Shown piece after piece: positions 14,544-22,924 of a stretch of 35,204 nucleotides of DNA. The DNA lies in contig DATFBY010000132.1 in the NCBI GenBank assembly GCA_035253585.1, positions 1 to 35,204 of the forward strand, read 5' to 3'. Within the stretch, counting starts at the first letter, position 1; each line of letters opens with the position of its first letter. The stretch comes from DATFBY01 sp035253585. Lineage in GTDB: Bacteria; Gemmatimonadota; Gemmatimonadetes; Gemmatimonadales; Gemmatimonadaceae. The notes beneath the pieces are model-generated. The model was not told the DNA's origin. It searched no databases and saw nothing but the letters and a program-made list of their open reading frames with translations. The translations under genes were made by a program, and so were the position numbers.

Positions 14544-16197
14544 AATTCGCCGCCGTTCGTTTGAACTCTGCTTTGTCACTCCACGTCGGCACCGCGGCCG
14601 AGTTTGCCAGGGACAGGCCAAACCTGAGCACCAACTCCGACAGCTGGACGGCGCCTGACAAGTCCCAGTCCGCGCGATACTCATCCGAAGGCTGATGGTA
14701 GCGGTGATCGGTGTAGTCCTGGTTCTGCTCGCTTCCCCACTTCGCCGGACGGCCCACGAAGTCGGTTCCGGCGGCGATCGAGACTGCGGGAACGCCGGCC
14801 TTCGCAAACGCGAAGTGATCGGAACGATAGAACGCGCCTCGCTCCGGATGCTCGTCAGGCGCCGTGCGAAGACCGTTGGCCGCGATCAGACGGCGGAAGG
14901 ATGGACCCAGCGAGCTCTTCTCTTCGCCTAACACACGGAAGCTGCGCGTGCGTCCGAGCACGTTGCCACCGTCGACGTTCACGTTGGCGATGATATTTCC
15001 GATCGGCACCGTGGGATTGGCCGAGTAATACTCGGAGCCGAGCAGCCCCGACTCTTCGGCAGTAACGAAGACGAAGAGCAGCGACCGACGGGGGCGCGGC
15101 GACTCGGCCGCAGCACGAGCGACGGCCAGAATGTCGGCCACGCCTGACGCGTTGTCGGACGCGCCATTGTAGATCGAGTCGCCCCGCACCTTCGGACCGA
15201 TGCCGAGATGATCCCAATGGGCGCTGAACGCGACATGCTGGTCACGCAGCGCGGGATCACGCCCTTGAAGCACGCCGACGACGTTCTCCGACTCGAGATG
15301 ATCGACTCTGTTGCGGAAGGACGCGTCGATCATGATGCCGGTCGGCACCGGCTTGAAGCTGCGGGACTCCGCCTGCGTCCGAAGCGCCGCCAGATCGAGC
15401 CCCGCCTGCCTAACGAGCGCGGCGGCCGCGCTGTCGGTGATCCAACCACGAATGCCGAGCGGTGCCGGTGCCTTGGCGTCGCGCGGCAGCATGCGCTGCT
15501 CCTTCGCCCACGAGCCGACGACAGTGTGCCACGGGTAGCCCGCGCGCTCGGTGGTATGGATGATGAGCGCGCCCGCCGCGCCGCGCCGCTCCGCTTCCTC
15601 GAACTTGTACGTCCAGCGTCCGTAGTACGTCATCGCCTTTCCGCCGAACAGCTCCGGCTCGCTGTTAGGCGCTGGCGGATCGTTGACCAGGACGAGCAGC
15701 ACCTTCCCCTTGAGGTCGGCGCCCTTGAAGTCATCCCAGTTGAATTCCGGCGCGGTGGCGCCGTAGCCGACGAACACCAGCTCGCCACGCGCCGCGCTCG
15801 ACTCGACAGCCGATCCCGCCCATACCACCACGTCGGTGGGATAGGCCAGCTTGGCTGTCGCCTTTCCCGATGCGGAAACGCTGATCGACGAGGAATCGGC
15901 CCCGACGATATCGATCGGCACCTTTTGGAAGTAGGAGCCGTTGACGCCCGGCTCAACGCCGTATGCGCGAAGCTGCGCCGCGATGTATTCCGCGGCGAGC
16001 CGTCCACCGCGAGTGGCAGGTGCGCGTCCCTCGAGAAGGTCGGACGACAGGAAGCGCAGGTGCGCGTCAATCTCCTTGGCAGTGATACGAGCGGGCGCGG
16101 CAGCCGCCTGGGCGCGCAGAGCATCGGGTGTAGCGATCGTCACCAGTGCGGCAGCGTGCGCCACCGCGCCCAAGCGCAGCAGAGTAGAGAACTTCAT
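14542..16197 (-). CDS. Secreted M28-family zinc aminopeptidase with PA domain
   Basis: 551 aa. Residues 1-30 form a signal peptide ending at LRAQ. A protease-associated (PA) insert spans about 135-280, and the di-zinc peptidase domain about 300-530. Metal and catalytic residues are all visible: H327 (AHWDHLG), bridging D348 (GASDNASG), general base E381 with ligand E382 (TAEESGLLG), D409 (NVDGG) and H501 (YHQPSDE). It should remove N-terminal residues from peptides in the periplasm or outside the cell. It is transcribed toward psuG, with the long hairpin starting at its stop codon. M28 specificity cannot be read here, so no gene symbol is given. Confidence 0.93.
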   Translation of the reverse strand: MKFSTLLRLGAVAHAAALVTIATPDALRAQAAAAPARITAKEIDAHLRFLSSDLLEGRAPATRGGRLAAEYIAAQLRAYGVEPGVNGSYFQKVPIDIVGADSSSISVSASGKATAKLAYPTDVVVWAGSAVESSAARGELVFVGYGATAPEFNWDDFKGADLKGKVLLVLVNDPPAPNSEPELFGGKAMTYYGRWTYKFEEAERRGAAGALIIHTTERAGYPWHTVVGSWAKEQRMLPRDAKAPAPLGIRGWITDSAAAALVRQAGLDLAALRTQAESRSFKPVPTGIMIDASFRNRVDHLESENVVGVLQGRDPALRDQHVAFSAHWDHLGIGPKVRGDSIYNGASDNASGVADILAVARAAAESPRPRRSLLFVFVTAEESGLLGSEYYSANPTVPIGNIIANVNVDGGNVLGRTRSFRVLGEEKSSLGPSFRRLIAANGLRTAPDEHPERGAFYRSDHFAFAKAGVPAVSIAAGTDFVGRPAKWGSEQNQDYTDHRYHQPSDEYRADWDLSGAVQLSELVLRFGLSLANSAAVPTWSDKAEFKRTAAN

Positions 16198-16312
16198 GCG
16201 AATGTCGGTGAAGGTGGCAGGTGCGCGGGAAGACCGAGTGGCGATAAGTTAACGCGCGTGCGCGAGCGTCGCCCGTTTACTTAACCCGCGGCACACCCAT
16301 CATGGAGCCTGC

Positions 16313-16513
16313 ATGGCCGACACCGACCGTCCCTCGCGTGAGCACACCACTGCGCCAATCACACCGACGAATACCGGAGTGGTGATCGGTATTCTCGTCG
16401 TTCTCCTCATCGCGCTCGGTGTGTATTTCTTCTGGCGAGGCACTGGGGTGCAGGACGAGCAAGGCAACCACCCGCGTCCACCAGCCGACACGGCGCTCAA
16501 GAGAGGTACCTGA
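16313..16513 (+). CDS. Small single-pass membrane protein, 66 aa
   Basis: A polar N-terminus of about 22 residues, one hydrophobic helix (about 23-42, GVVIGILVVLLIALGVYFFW), and a polar tail rich in Gln, Asp and Pro. ATG 16313 has a GGAG five bases upstream, which supports it as a real gene despite its size. It lies between the divergent M28 gene and the convergent sortase gene, ending 7 nt from the sortase stop codon. Function unknown. Confidence 0.6.
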   Translation: MADTDRPSREHTTAPITPTNTGVVIGILVVLLIALGVYFFWRGTGVQDEQGNHPRPPADTALKRGT

Positions 16514-16519
16514 GCCGCG

Positions 16520-17098
16520 CTACGAGACCGGCCGCGCGATGACGAGAAGTCGGTCGGGCGCCGGACCGAAGTAACGGACGGGCCAGCAGGTAGTGAGCGT
16601 GAGCTCCGGCTGCTCGCTCGTGAAGAGCGCGGGGGCCGCGCTATCCAGCACTCGCCGCTCGGATACTACCCATGTGCGACGCGCCGTCACCGTCTCGGTG
16701 TACACCGTATCGCCAATCGTTAGGCGGTCGAGCGCGCTGAAGTGACGGTCGCGGTGCGCGGACAGGATCGCGTTTCCGCTCTGACCCGGCAACACACTCC
16801 CTGGCAGATGACCCGGGCCTGCGTTGAGCTCGCGATCTCCGACTCCCTCGACGACGATCTCGTCGAGACCGATGCGTGGAATGACGAGACGGGCCACGGG
16901 CGCGCCTCGCGCGGTGGGTGTGTTGCGCACCCCGAGCGTCGCGCGGATGGCTTGAACGCGAGCGCGGGCGAGCGTCGCTTCCCACTCGCTGCGCGCACGA
17001 TCGCGCGCGAGCGCGCCCGAGGCCCACGTCGTTCCCGTATAGAGAACGAGCGCGACCCCGACGCCGAACAGCAGCGCGCCCGCGCGACGCCGAGTCAC
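16520..17098 (-). CDS. Class D-like sortase (cysteine transpeptidase)
   Basis: 192 aa with an N-terminal membrane anchor (about 7-30) and a sortase domain from about 65. The catalytic triad is visible: H115 in SAHRDRHF, C171 in LTTCWP, and R183 in PDRLLV. The LTTCxP and SAHRD blocks match class D sortases. Sortases cut a C-terminal sorting signal and join the protein to a nucleophile. The gene directly upstream, 4 nt away, encodes an exported protein with a C-terminal anchor of the right shape, so the two form an enzyme-substrate pair. Sortases are uncommon in Gram-negative bacteria, but dedicated pairs are known there. The GTG at 17098 is the only sensible start. Confidence 0.9.
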   Translation of the reverse strand: MTRRRAGALLFGVGVALVLYTGTTWASGALARDRARSEWEATLARARVQAIRATLGVRNTPTARGAPVARLVIPRIGLDEIVVEGVGDRELNAGPGHLPGSVLPGQSGNAILSAHRDRHFSALDRLTIGDTVYTETVTARRTWVVSERRVLDSAAPALFTSEQPELTLTTCWPVRYFGPAPDRLLVIARPVS

Positions 17099-17102
17099 GG
17101 GT

Positions 17103-17591
17103 TCAGTTACCCGAAGACCGATCGCGCGAAGGACGGCGACGCAGCGCGAGACCGGCTACTATGGAGCCGAGTCCGAGCAGCGCAAGCGCGGGCAGTGGCG
17201 TTGCCGTCGCTGGCGCCGGTGCGCCTTGGCGGAACTCGGTGGTGACCGTCGTCTGCGACCGTGTGGTGTCGACCTCGGTCGTCACGGCTCCAGTGCTCAC
17301 CGTCGTGTCGCGCAGAGTGGAGTCTTGCACCGTCGTGGTGATTTGAACGGTGCTGTCCCTCGGTGCCGCCACGGATACCGACGCCGCCGCCGAGTCGACC
17401 CATTCGCGCATGGCGGTCATCCTTTCGGAGACGCTGGCGCTGTCGGTGCGCCGCAGGCTGTCGGCTCGCGCTTTGGCAACGGCGGCTGGCTCCTGGCGCG
17501 GAGCGGTGATGGTGGACGTGAATTGCGCCAGCGCGGGGGTGGTGATCGCGCCGAGCGCGAGAGCTATGTAAAGGGGACGCATTGCACTCAC
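17103..17591 (-). CDS. Exported Thr/Ser-rich protein with sortase-type C-terminal anchor
   Basis: 162 aa from GTG 17591, which has AGGAGG five bases upstream; ATG 17582 follows at codon 4. A signal peptide ends at PALA-Q. The mature part is low in hydrophobics and very rich in Thr, Ser, Val and Asp (about 80-125), like a cell-surface stalk. The C-terminus has three parts: a Pro-rich stretch PAPATATPLP, a hydrophobic helix of about 18 residues, and RRRPSRDR. This is the layout of LPxTG-like sorting signals, but the motif is degenerate (APATA in place of LPxTA). It is co-transcribed with the sortase and is its probable substrate. Confidence 0.75.
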   Translation of the reverse strand: MSAMRPLYIALALGAITTPALAQFTSTITAPRQEPAAVAKARADSLRRTDSASVSERMTAMREWVDSAAASVSVAAPRDSTVQITTTVQDSTLRDTTVSTGAVTTEVDTTRSQTTVTTEFRQGAPAPATATPLPALALLGLGSIVAGLALRRRPSRDRSSGN

Positions 17592-17656
17592 GTTGGCCTC
17601 CTGATCGGCGCTCGGAGGAGCATTTCGCGTGCCCGCTGCCACCGCGGAAACGCAGC

Positions 17657-17689
17657 GCGGGCCGATTCTCGCCAGGAGAGTCGGCCCGC
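17657..17689. terminator. Strong hairpin between the 75-aa gene and the sortase operon
   Basis: Arms 17657-17670 and 17676-17689 pair over 14 bp with one G-U wobble and a 5-nt loop (GCCAG). It lies 25 nt past the stop of the 75-aa gene on the minus strand. There is no real U-tract, so it could be a terminator or an attenuator ahead of the sortase operon. Confidence 0.5.
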
Positions 17690-17714
17690 TCGTAACGCGT
17701 GGCGGCGAAAGATC

Positions 17715-17942
17715 CTACGCGTTCTCGAAATCCTGCCCTTTTCTGCTTTCCACCAGCTCACGCTCCTTCGAGGTCTTGTCGTACACGGCGAGGATCTTGA
17801 TCGTCTCGCCCGAGTACGCATCGAAGGTCTTCCCCTCGCCTTTCTTGACCGTGATCTCGTGGCCGTCCTCGAAGCGGAGGACCACGTAGGGGTGGTCGTT
17901 GTTCAAGTACTTCTTGCGAAGCTTTTGCGGTGTCGAGGGCAT
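17715..17942 (-). CDS. Small hypothetical protein, 75 aa
   Basis: A basic N-terminus (KLRKKY) is followed by a strand-rich core (about 18-50) with FEDGHEITVKKGEGKTFD and SGETIKILAVYD, then a charged helix. It has the look of a small beta-barrel, but I do not recognise the family. I choose ATG 17942 because conserved-looking sequence begins there; the frame extends to 18047 only by overlapping the PLP-enzyme gene. It follows the kynureninase-like gene on the same strand after 65 nt and is closed by a hairpin. Function unknown. Confidence 0.6.
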   Translation of the reverse strand: MPSTPQKLRKKYLNNDHPYVVLRFEDGHEITVKKGEGKTFDAYSGETIKILAVYDKTSKERELVESRKGQDFENA

Positions 17943-18007
17943 GTCACGGGGGGTAAGGTGCGGCCCAAACTTAGAGAGTTGTGCGTCAGCGCACAACCCG
18001 AGCCGTC

Positions 18008-19198
18008 TCAGGTGACGACGGCCCGCCCGCTGGCGTGAGCACGCCATGCTTCGCTCTCCAGGATGTCATCGATCGCCGCGACGACGTGGTCGAGCTCGCC
18101 GTCGGTCGTGTAGAAATGAGGCGCCAGCCGAATGCCGGCCTCGGGGCGGTAGTCGACGAGGATGTCCCGGGCAAGAAGCTCCTGAGCCACCTCGTAGCCG
18201 TGCGGCACTGCGAAGGCGACGGTGCCGCCGCGACGAGCGCTGTCGCGCGGCGCGTGCACCGCGTAGCCACGCTTGTCGGCAAGCTCGATGAGGCGTGACG
18301 TCTGACGAACACTTTTCGCGCGAATGGCCTCGAGGCCCGCGGCGCGGACGATACGCGGCCCATCGATGGCCGCATAAAGCGCGGGAATCGTCGGAGTTCC
18401 GTTCAACCAGCGAAACGCGTTCGACGCATAATCCATCTCCGGCTCGAATGCGAAGGGACGCGCGTGCGCCTGCCAGCCGGTGAGCGACGGGGCCAGGCGC
18501 TCACGCACGCCGGGAGCGACATACAAGAACGATCCGCCGGGCCCGCCGCAGAGCCATTTGAGCACGCCGCCGGTCAGGAAATCAGCCGCGTTGCCCTTCA
18601 CATCCACTGGCATCACGCCCACCGAGTGGAATGCATCCAGTGACACCAACGCGCCCACCGCGTGCGCTCGCTTCACGATGGCATCCGCATCCATGATGAA
18701 CGCCGAACGGAAGAGAACGTGCGAGATAGCGACGAGCCGCGTCCGCTCATCGATCGCGGCGAGCAGTCGGTCCAGGTCAATGCCGATCCCGTCGTCACTT
18801 GGCACGACGACTATGCGTGCGCCCAACCGGACCGCGAGCGCGTCGTACACGTAACGCACCGACGGGAAATCGAGCGCCGTCATGACGATGGTGTCGCGTG
18901 GCGGCGTATACTCGAGCGCCGACAGCACGGCTGCCTGCGCGATCGTGACGTTAGGGAACATCACCACTTCGCCAGGATCGGCACCGATCAGTGGGGCGAT
19001 CTCGTCACCCACGGTGATCGGCATGTCCCACCACCACTTCGCCCAGGCGCGAACGCCCTCGGTGCTCCAATCGCGTGCATATCCGGCCATTCGCTCCTCG
19101 ACCGTTCGCGGCATGGCGCCTAACGAGTTCGACACCATGTAGGTGAGTCGCTCGAGGATCGGGAATTCCGGACGGAATCGAAGGAGTGAATCGGACAT
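18008..19198 (-). CDS. Class V PLP-dependent enzyme, kynureninase-like
   Basis: 396 aa, fold-type I PLP enzyme. K214 in TGGVLKWLCGGPGG is the cofactor-binding lysine; the KWLCGGPG block resembles kynureninase. D188 in SLDAFHSVG contacts the pyridine nitrogen. An aromatic N-terminal patch (AWAKWWWDMP) may shape the pocket. Kynureninases split kynurenine to anthranilate and alanine; relatives include cysteine desulfurases and isopenicillin-N epimerase-like enzymes, so the substrate is open. The ATG at 19198 lies 4 nt after the stop of an amino-acid permease, suggesting the permease imports its substrate. A small inverted repeat CTGGT-CA-ACCAG spans the junction. Confidence 0.8.
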   Translation of the reverse strand: MSDSLLRFRPEFPILERLTYMVSNSLGAMPRTVEERMAGYARDWSTEGVRAWAKWWWDMPITVGDEIAPLIGADPGEVVMFPNVTIAQAAVLSALEYTPPRDTIVMTALDFPSVRYVYDALAVRLGARIVVVPSDDGIGIDLDRLLAAIDERTRLVAISHVLFRSAFIMDADAIVKRAHAVGALVSLDAFHSVGVMPVDVKGNAADFLTGGVLKWLCGGPGGSFLYVAPGVRERLAPSLTGWQAHARPFAFEPEMDYASNAFRWLNGTPTIPALYAAIDGPRIVRAAGLEAIRAKSVRQTSRLIELADKRGYAVHAPRDSARRGGTVAFAVPHGYEVAQELLARDILVDYRPEAGIRLAPHFYTTDGELDHVVAAIDDILESEAWRAHASGRAVVT

Positions 19199-19202
19199 CT
19201 GG

Positions 19203-20510
19203 TCAACCAGAGCGCACATGCACGGGAGCCACGGAACGTCGAGTGATGCGCCACGCCACCGATCCGACGGTCAACACCGCGGCGACGATGCCGAACTCAG
19301 TCGCGCTGGCCGACGTCAACAGCCAAATGATCACCGCGCAGGCGAGGAGCGGAACGAGTGCGCCACCGGGAGCGCGGAACGGAACGCCATCGCCGCGCAC
19401 GTCCTTGCGCCGGAGCACCCACGCGGCAACACAGCAGAGCAAATAAAGCAGCAGCACCGAGACGGTCGCCAGTCGCGCGAGCTGCTCGAAGCCCGTCGTC
19501 GCCGCCAATATCCAGATCGCGACTGCCTGCGCGAGGATCGCCACGTGCGGCGTATGGTAGCGCGGATGCACCGAGGCGAGCTTGCGCGGAAGAATTCCGT
19601 CGCGAGCAAAGGCGAAGAGCGCGCGCGGCATGGCCAGCATCATCCCGCTTCCGTGCCCGAACATCGAGACCGCGGCGCCAATGGCGATGATGACACCGCC
19701 CGCAGTCCCCAAGGCGACGCGAGCTGCCGCGGCGAGCGGTGCATCCTTCTCAACCGCCAGCTGCTCGGGGCCGAGAAGGCCCTGGACCACGAGATGAATG
19801 GCGACGTACAGGAGAGTGACAGTCGTCATGGCGACGGCCAGCGCTCGCGGCACGGTCCGAGATGGCTCGCGGATCTCACCACTCGGCGCCAGCGCGGCCT
19901 CCAGTCCGGCGAAGGCGAAGAAGAGCGTCACCGCGGTCGAGCCCAGTGCCGCCGCGCTCGGCAACTCGTCCGGCCAGACGAGCGCGTCGAGAGTAGGTGA
20001 TCCGGCCAACACGATTGCGCCCGCCACCAGGAGCAGGACGAGCGGCAAGAGCTTGGCGATCGTGACGACTTCGACGAAGCGCGCTGCCTGCCTAACGCCG
20101 CGATAGTTCACGAACGCGAAGATGCCGAGTAGCGCGGCGAGCACCAGCGTGCGCCCCACAGGACCGCCGAGTGCTGGAACGAGGAAGGCCAGCGTGCCGG
20201 CGAACGCACTCGAGACGGCAGCCTGTCCGAACGATGACGGGAGCCAGAGGAGCACGCCGGAGAGGAAGCCCGCATAGCTCCCCAACGCGACTTCGACGTA
20301 CGCGTACAGTCCGCCCGTGCGCGCGACGCGGCTCCCGGCTTCCGCGAAGCAGAGCACGATCAGCCCCATGGCGATCGCACAGACGATGTAGGCGAGCGGA
20401 GCGGCGGCGCCGAGCCCCGCGGCCACGGCGGCAGGGAGAACGAAAATCCCGCCACCGACGAGAATGTTGAACGCTGTCGCCGCCAGTGCGCGCACGCCAA
20501 TGGCGCGCAC
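19203..20510 (-). CDS. APC-family amino acid permease
   Basis: 435 aa with about 12 hydrophobic helices. The first helix carries the APC signature GGGIFVLP, where substrate backbone contacts are made. A later helix has the FFAFAGLEAALAPSGE pattern typical of cationic or general amino-acid permeases. GTG 20510 begins just before the first helix, so the cytoplasmic N-terminus is very short. The frame is open for some distance upstream with no ATG, GTG or TTG. It is followed after 4 nt by the kynureninase-like gene, so import and breakdown of an amino acid or kynurenine-like compound is a reasonable inference. Confidence 0.88.
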   Translation of the reverse strand: MRAIGVRALAATAFNILVGGGIFVLPAAVAAGLGAAAPLAYIVCAIAMGLIVLCFAEAGSRVARTGGLYAYVEVALGSYAGFLSGVLLWLPSSFGQAAVSSAFAGTLAFLVPALGGPVGRTLVLAALLGIFAFVNYRGVRQAARFVEVVTIAKLLPLVLLLVAGAIVLAGSPTLDALVWPDELPSAAALGSTAVTLFFAFAGLEAALAPSGEIREPSRTVPRALAVAMTTVTLLYVAIHLVVQGLLGPEQLAVEKDAPLAAAARVALGTAGGVIIAIGAAVSMFGHGSGMMLAMPRALFAFARDGILPRKLASVHPRYHTPHVAILAQAVAIWILAATTGFEQLARLATVSVLLLYLLCCVAAWVLRRKDVRGDGVPFRAPGGALVPLLACAVIIWLLTSASATEFGIVAAVLTVGSVAWRITRRSVAPVHVRSG

Positions 20511-20575
20511 CAGCGACTCTTCAGCCGCAGCGGCGCCCGGAGCTTCCGGCGAGCGGGACTCGGGCGCGCTTGCTG

Positions 20576-21073
20576 TCAGGGCGTCTTGGTCCTCTTCGAC
20601 TCTATGAACTGACCGACGAAATTCCCTTCGGAGGAGCCCGACGGACCCGTGATCATCCAGTCGATGAGCTCCTCTTCGGTGATCGAGTACCGCTGACCCT
20701 TCCGCACGCCCGTGAGAAAGCCGGTCTCGCTGGCGATGCGCCCGAACATCTTGCCGTCACGCATGAATTCCACCGAAACGAACGCGTCCTTCATGTTGCC
20801 GTAATCATCGCGGACACGTGTGGTCACGAAGAGTGCGTGGCCGGGAGGTAGTCCGGCTAGATAGCGCTGCTTCACATCTGGAAAAGTAGCCTTCGCCCTC
20901 GCAATGAACGAGGCGAGCTCGGCATCCATTTCCTCTTGCGCTTTCGCGTCGGCCGCCGCGATCGCCGAGCCACCGTGCCCCGGAGCCGTCGTTCGGCCGG
21001 CGGTCGGAGCGGACTGACACGAGACGAGAACCGCGAACGACAGCGGCAGAAGATACATCGGTTGCGTTTTCAT
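20576..21073 (-). CDS. DUF2314-family lipoprotein
   Basis: 165 aa. The first 19 residues form a lipoprotein signal ending in LVSC (C19 would be lipidated). After an Ala/Gly-rich linker, residues 50-160 match the DUF2314 pattern: YLAGLPPGHALFVTTRVRD, then a block with KDAFVSVEF and GRIASE, and near the end KGQRYSITEEELIDWMI. The domain's function is unknown. It sits at the cell envelope. It precedes the permease on the same strand with 65 nt between them, so co-transcription is possible. Confidence 0.82.
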   Translation of the reverse strand: MKTQPMYLLPLSFAVLVSCQSAPTAGRTTAPGHGGSAIAAADAKAQEEMDAELASFIARAKATFPDVKQRYLAGLPPGHALFVTTRVRDDYGNMKDAFVSVEFMRDGKMFGRIASETGFLTGVRKGQRYSITEEELIDWMITGPSGSSEGNFVGQFIESKRTKTP

Positions 21074-21092
21074 GAGCCCTCCACTGCGCGGA

Positions 21093-21497
21093 TCAGCCGC
21101 CTTCAGCCTCGCGCTCTACGACGACGACGTCCGCCGTCGCCTGCACTGGATATGACTCCGCGACCGGGCCGATGAACCAAACGCTCACGCGAGCACCTTT
21201 CACCAGTGCGTCCAGTGGATCTGGGTGCGATGCACTTCCATCACGCGCCTGTATGCGCGTTCGGGACGTCAGGCGAACGCTGGCCTTGGCGGAGCCCGCC
21301 GATTCGGCGGGATTCTCTTCGACGACGATCTGGGCGACCGCGTCGTTACCGCCTGGTGAGCGTTCGATACGGGTGATCACCCCGCTGATCGAGGGTTGCG
21401 AGGTTGGGGGCATTTCGGAGGGGTTTGCGCAGCCGAAGGAAAGCAGGCACAGGGCACGGGCTAACGATCGCCAACCTGCGCGTCGCTTACCAATCAC
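21093..21497 (-). CDS. Probable exported or lipid-anchored beta-rich protein
   Basis: 134 aa from GTG 21497. A positively charged N-terminus (GKRR) and a hydrophobic stretch lead to SFGC, an imperfect lipobox with C23. The remaining 100 residues are strand-rich (GVITRIER, VAQIVVEE, KASVRLTS, ARVSVWFIG, ATADVVVVE), resembling small OB-fold envelope proteins such as the DUF3221 group; this is only a resemblance. The frame continues to 21632, but those residues retranslate the neighbouring membrane gene. It overlaps the upstream gene by 11 nt, so the two are coupled. Function unknown. Confidence 0.62.
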   Translation of the reverse strand: MIGKRRAGWRSLARALCLLSFGCANPSEMPPTSQPSISGVITRIERSPGGNDAVAQIVVEENPAESAGSAKASVRLTSRTRIQARDGSASHPDPLDALVKGARVSVWFIGPVAESYPVQATADVVVVEREAEGG

Positions 21498-21774
21498 CGC
21501 GCTTCTCTCCACGACGATACGCACCCATGAGGGTGAAGAGAATGCCACCGTTGCCGATTCCCAGGCCCGCGAAGAACGCGATCCACCCGTAGATGCTGTC
21601 GCGCGTGTGCGCACTCCAAAGGATGAGCGCAATGCCGAGGATCGACCAGCCGAGACACATCACACCCGAGCGCACGAAGTCGCGGAAGCGGTCGCGCTCC
21701 GCTTGCTCCGATTCTGCCTGACGATTCAGGCGCATCTGCTCGAGCATCTCGGCGGGCAACGGCATGCTCGCCAC
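21487..21774 (-). CDS. Small two-helix membrane protein, 95 aa
   Basis: A charged, helical N-terminal third (EQMRLNRQAESEQAERDRFR) is followed by two membrane helices (about 35-53 and 62-82) joined by SAHTRDSIY, then a basic end. GTG 21774 or ATG 21765 could start it; neither has a clear ribosome binding site. It resembles many small envelope proteins of unknown role. It overlaps the following lipoprotein-like gene and follows the zinc-motif membrane protein by 30 nt. Confidence 0.65.
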   Translation of the reverse strand: MASMPLPAEMLEQMRLNRQAESEQAERDRFRDFVRSGVMCLGWSILGIALILWSAHTRDSIYGWIAFFAGLGIGNGGILFTLMGAYRRGEKRGDW

Positions 21775-21804
21775 AATAGATCGCCGCGCGCGAGCGCGCC
21801 AGCG

Positions 21805-22821
21805 TCAGGCGCCGTGCTCGGCGTCGCGCCGTCGCCCGAGCCACTCCTCGATGCCGATGGGAACGAACAATCCGTCGGCGATGGCGGCGATCTCTTCGGC
21901 TTCGCGCCACACGCGCGTCAGCTCGGTGAGCTCGCCGGCGAGCGCGCGCCGTTCGCTGTCTTCATGCGCGGCCATCTCGAGCGCGAGACGCGATTCGAGA
22001 GGCTGATCGGCGAGCGCGGCCCGCCCACGCGCGAGCGCGGTACGAGCGACGAACGCGAAGAGATCGGAGGGTGTAGGGTGCTCGTCGAGGAGCCGCACGG
22101 CCCGCTCGACCGCACGCCGGCTTCCGCCCAGGCGGTTGATGCGCGCGAGCAGCAGCGAGGCGGCGCGAACGGCGGCGTCATCCGAGAGCTGGTACGCGCA
22201 GCGGTCGTGCTGAATCTCCAGTCGCCACCCATCGCCGTCGCGCTGCGTCGCTCGCGTCGGAACTCGAACCGTGCTCAGGTCGCGCCCGCGAAGCAGCAAG
22301 ACGTCGGAGTTGGCGGTCGCCACGCGACCGACCACTTGCTTGCTCTGATGGTAGGCGCGAAGCGCATCACCGATCGTGAGGAGCGACCACGCCGAACCCG
22401 CAGTGAGCGCGCCGACGGCGATGCCACCGAGTCCAAGCGCGCCGAGCGCAGCGGTGGAAACGCCGATCGTGGTGATGGCGCGCAGACGTCGTCGACCGAA
22501 TTGGTCTCCGTAGCGCCACGCCGCGAGCTCGGGGCGAAGGGGGTCTCCGATGCGAACGAGCTCGAGTCCCTCCGAGAGGCGCGCGAGCCCGATGTTGTCG
22601 GTCGAGACGCGAAGCCGCGTATCTCGGAACCGCCGCTCGCATTCCTCGATCGCTTCCCAGCGCTCCTCGAGCGGCGTGAGGTTCCAGCGCTCGCAACCGC
22701 GGCAGACCACCCACAGTCTTCCTTTCGCGGTGTCGAACGCCAGCCGACGACCGATCGGAAAAGGCTCGATCAGCTCGTTGGTTCCGAGTGGGCGATGGCA
22801 AAAAATGCAGGCTGAGTACAC
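21805..22821 (-). CDS. Membrane protein with N-terminal four-cysteine zinc-ribbon-like motif
   Basis: 338 aa from GTG 22821, which has AGGGAG five bases upstream. C5-x2-C8 and C40-x2-C43 form a probable zinc site at the extreme N-terminus. A helical segment (WNLTPLEERWEAIEECERRF, residues 46-65) follows. Two hydrophobic stretches lie at about 120-155, and then a strand and helix region of 180 residues ending in a charged tail. I do not recognise the family, and no catalytic residues are evident. A possible role is a membrane-bound sensor or a protein-folding accessory; neither is demonstrated. It lies 103 nt downstream of the SulP transporter on the same strand. Confidence 0.68.
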   Translation of the reverse strand: MYSACIFCHRPLGTNELIEPFPIGRRLAFDTAKGRLWVVCRGCERWNLTPLEERWEAIEECERRFRDTRLRVSTDNIGLARLSEGLELVRIGDPLRPELAAWRYGDQFGRRRLRAITTIGVSTAALGALGLGGIAVGALTAGSAWSLLTIGDALRAYHQSKQVVGRVATANSDVLLLRGRDLSTVRVPTRATQRDGDGWRLEIQHDRCAYQLSDDAAVRAASLLLARINRLGGSRRAVERAVRLLDEHPTPSDLFAFVARTALARGRAALADQPLESRLALEMAAHEDSERRALAGELTELTRVWREAEEIAAIADGLFVPIGIEEWLGRRRDAEHGA

Positions 22822-22924
22822 CGCGCTCCCTGGACAGCGACGTGATAGTGGACGATGTGTAGTCGCCCCCCCGTGGCGCCAGTGTGAATGGGCGGCAGGG
22901 AGTGCAACTCGCGTCAGAATACGG

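Noticed and set aside
19196..19210. CTGGT-CA-ACCAG as an operator for the kynureninase-like gene
   Set aside because: It straddles a 4-nt gene junction within an operon and the arms are only 5 bp; too short to claim.
21172..22815. Plus-strand open frame of 547 codons
   Set aside because: It is antisense to three minus-strand genes. Its translation is rich in Arg/Glu/Ala with no domain structure.
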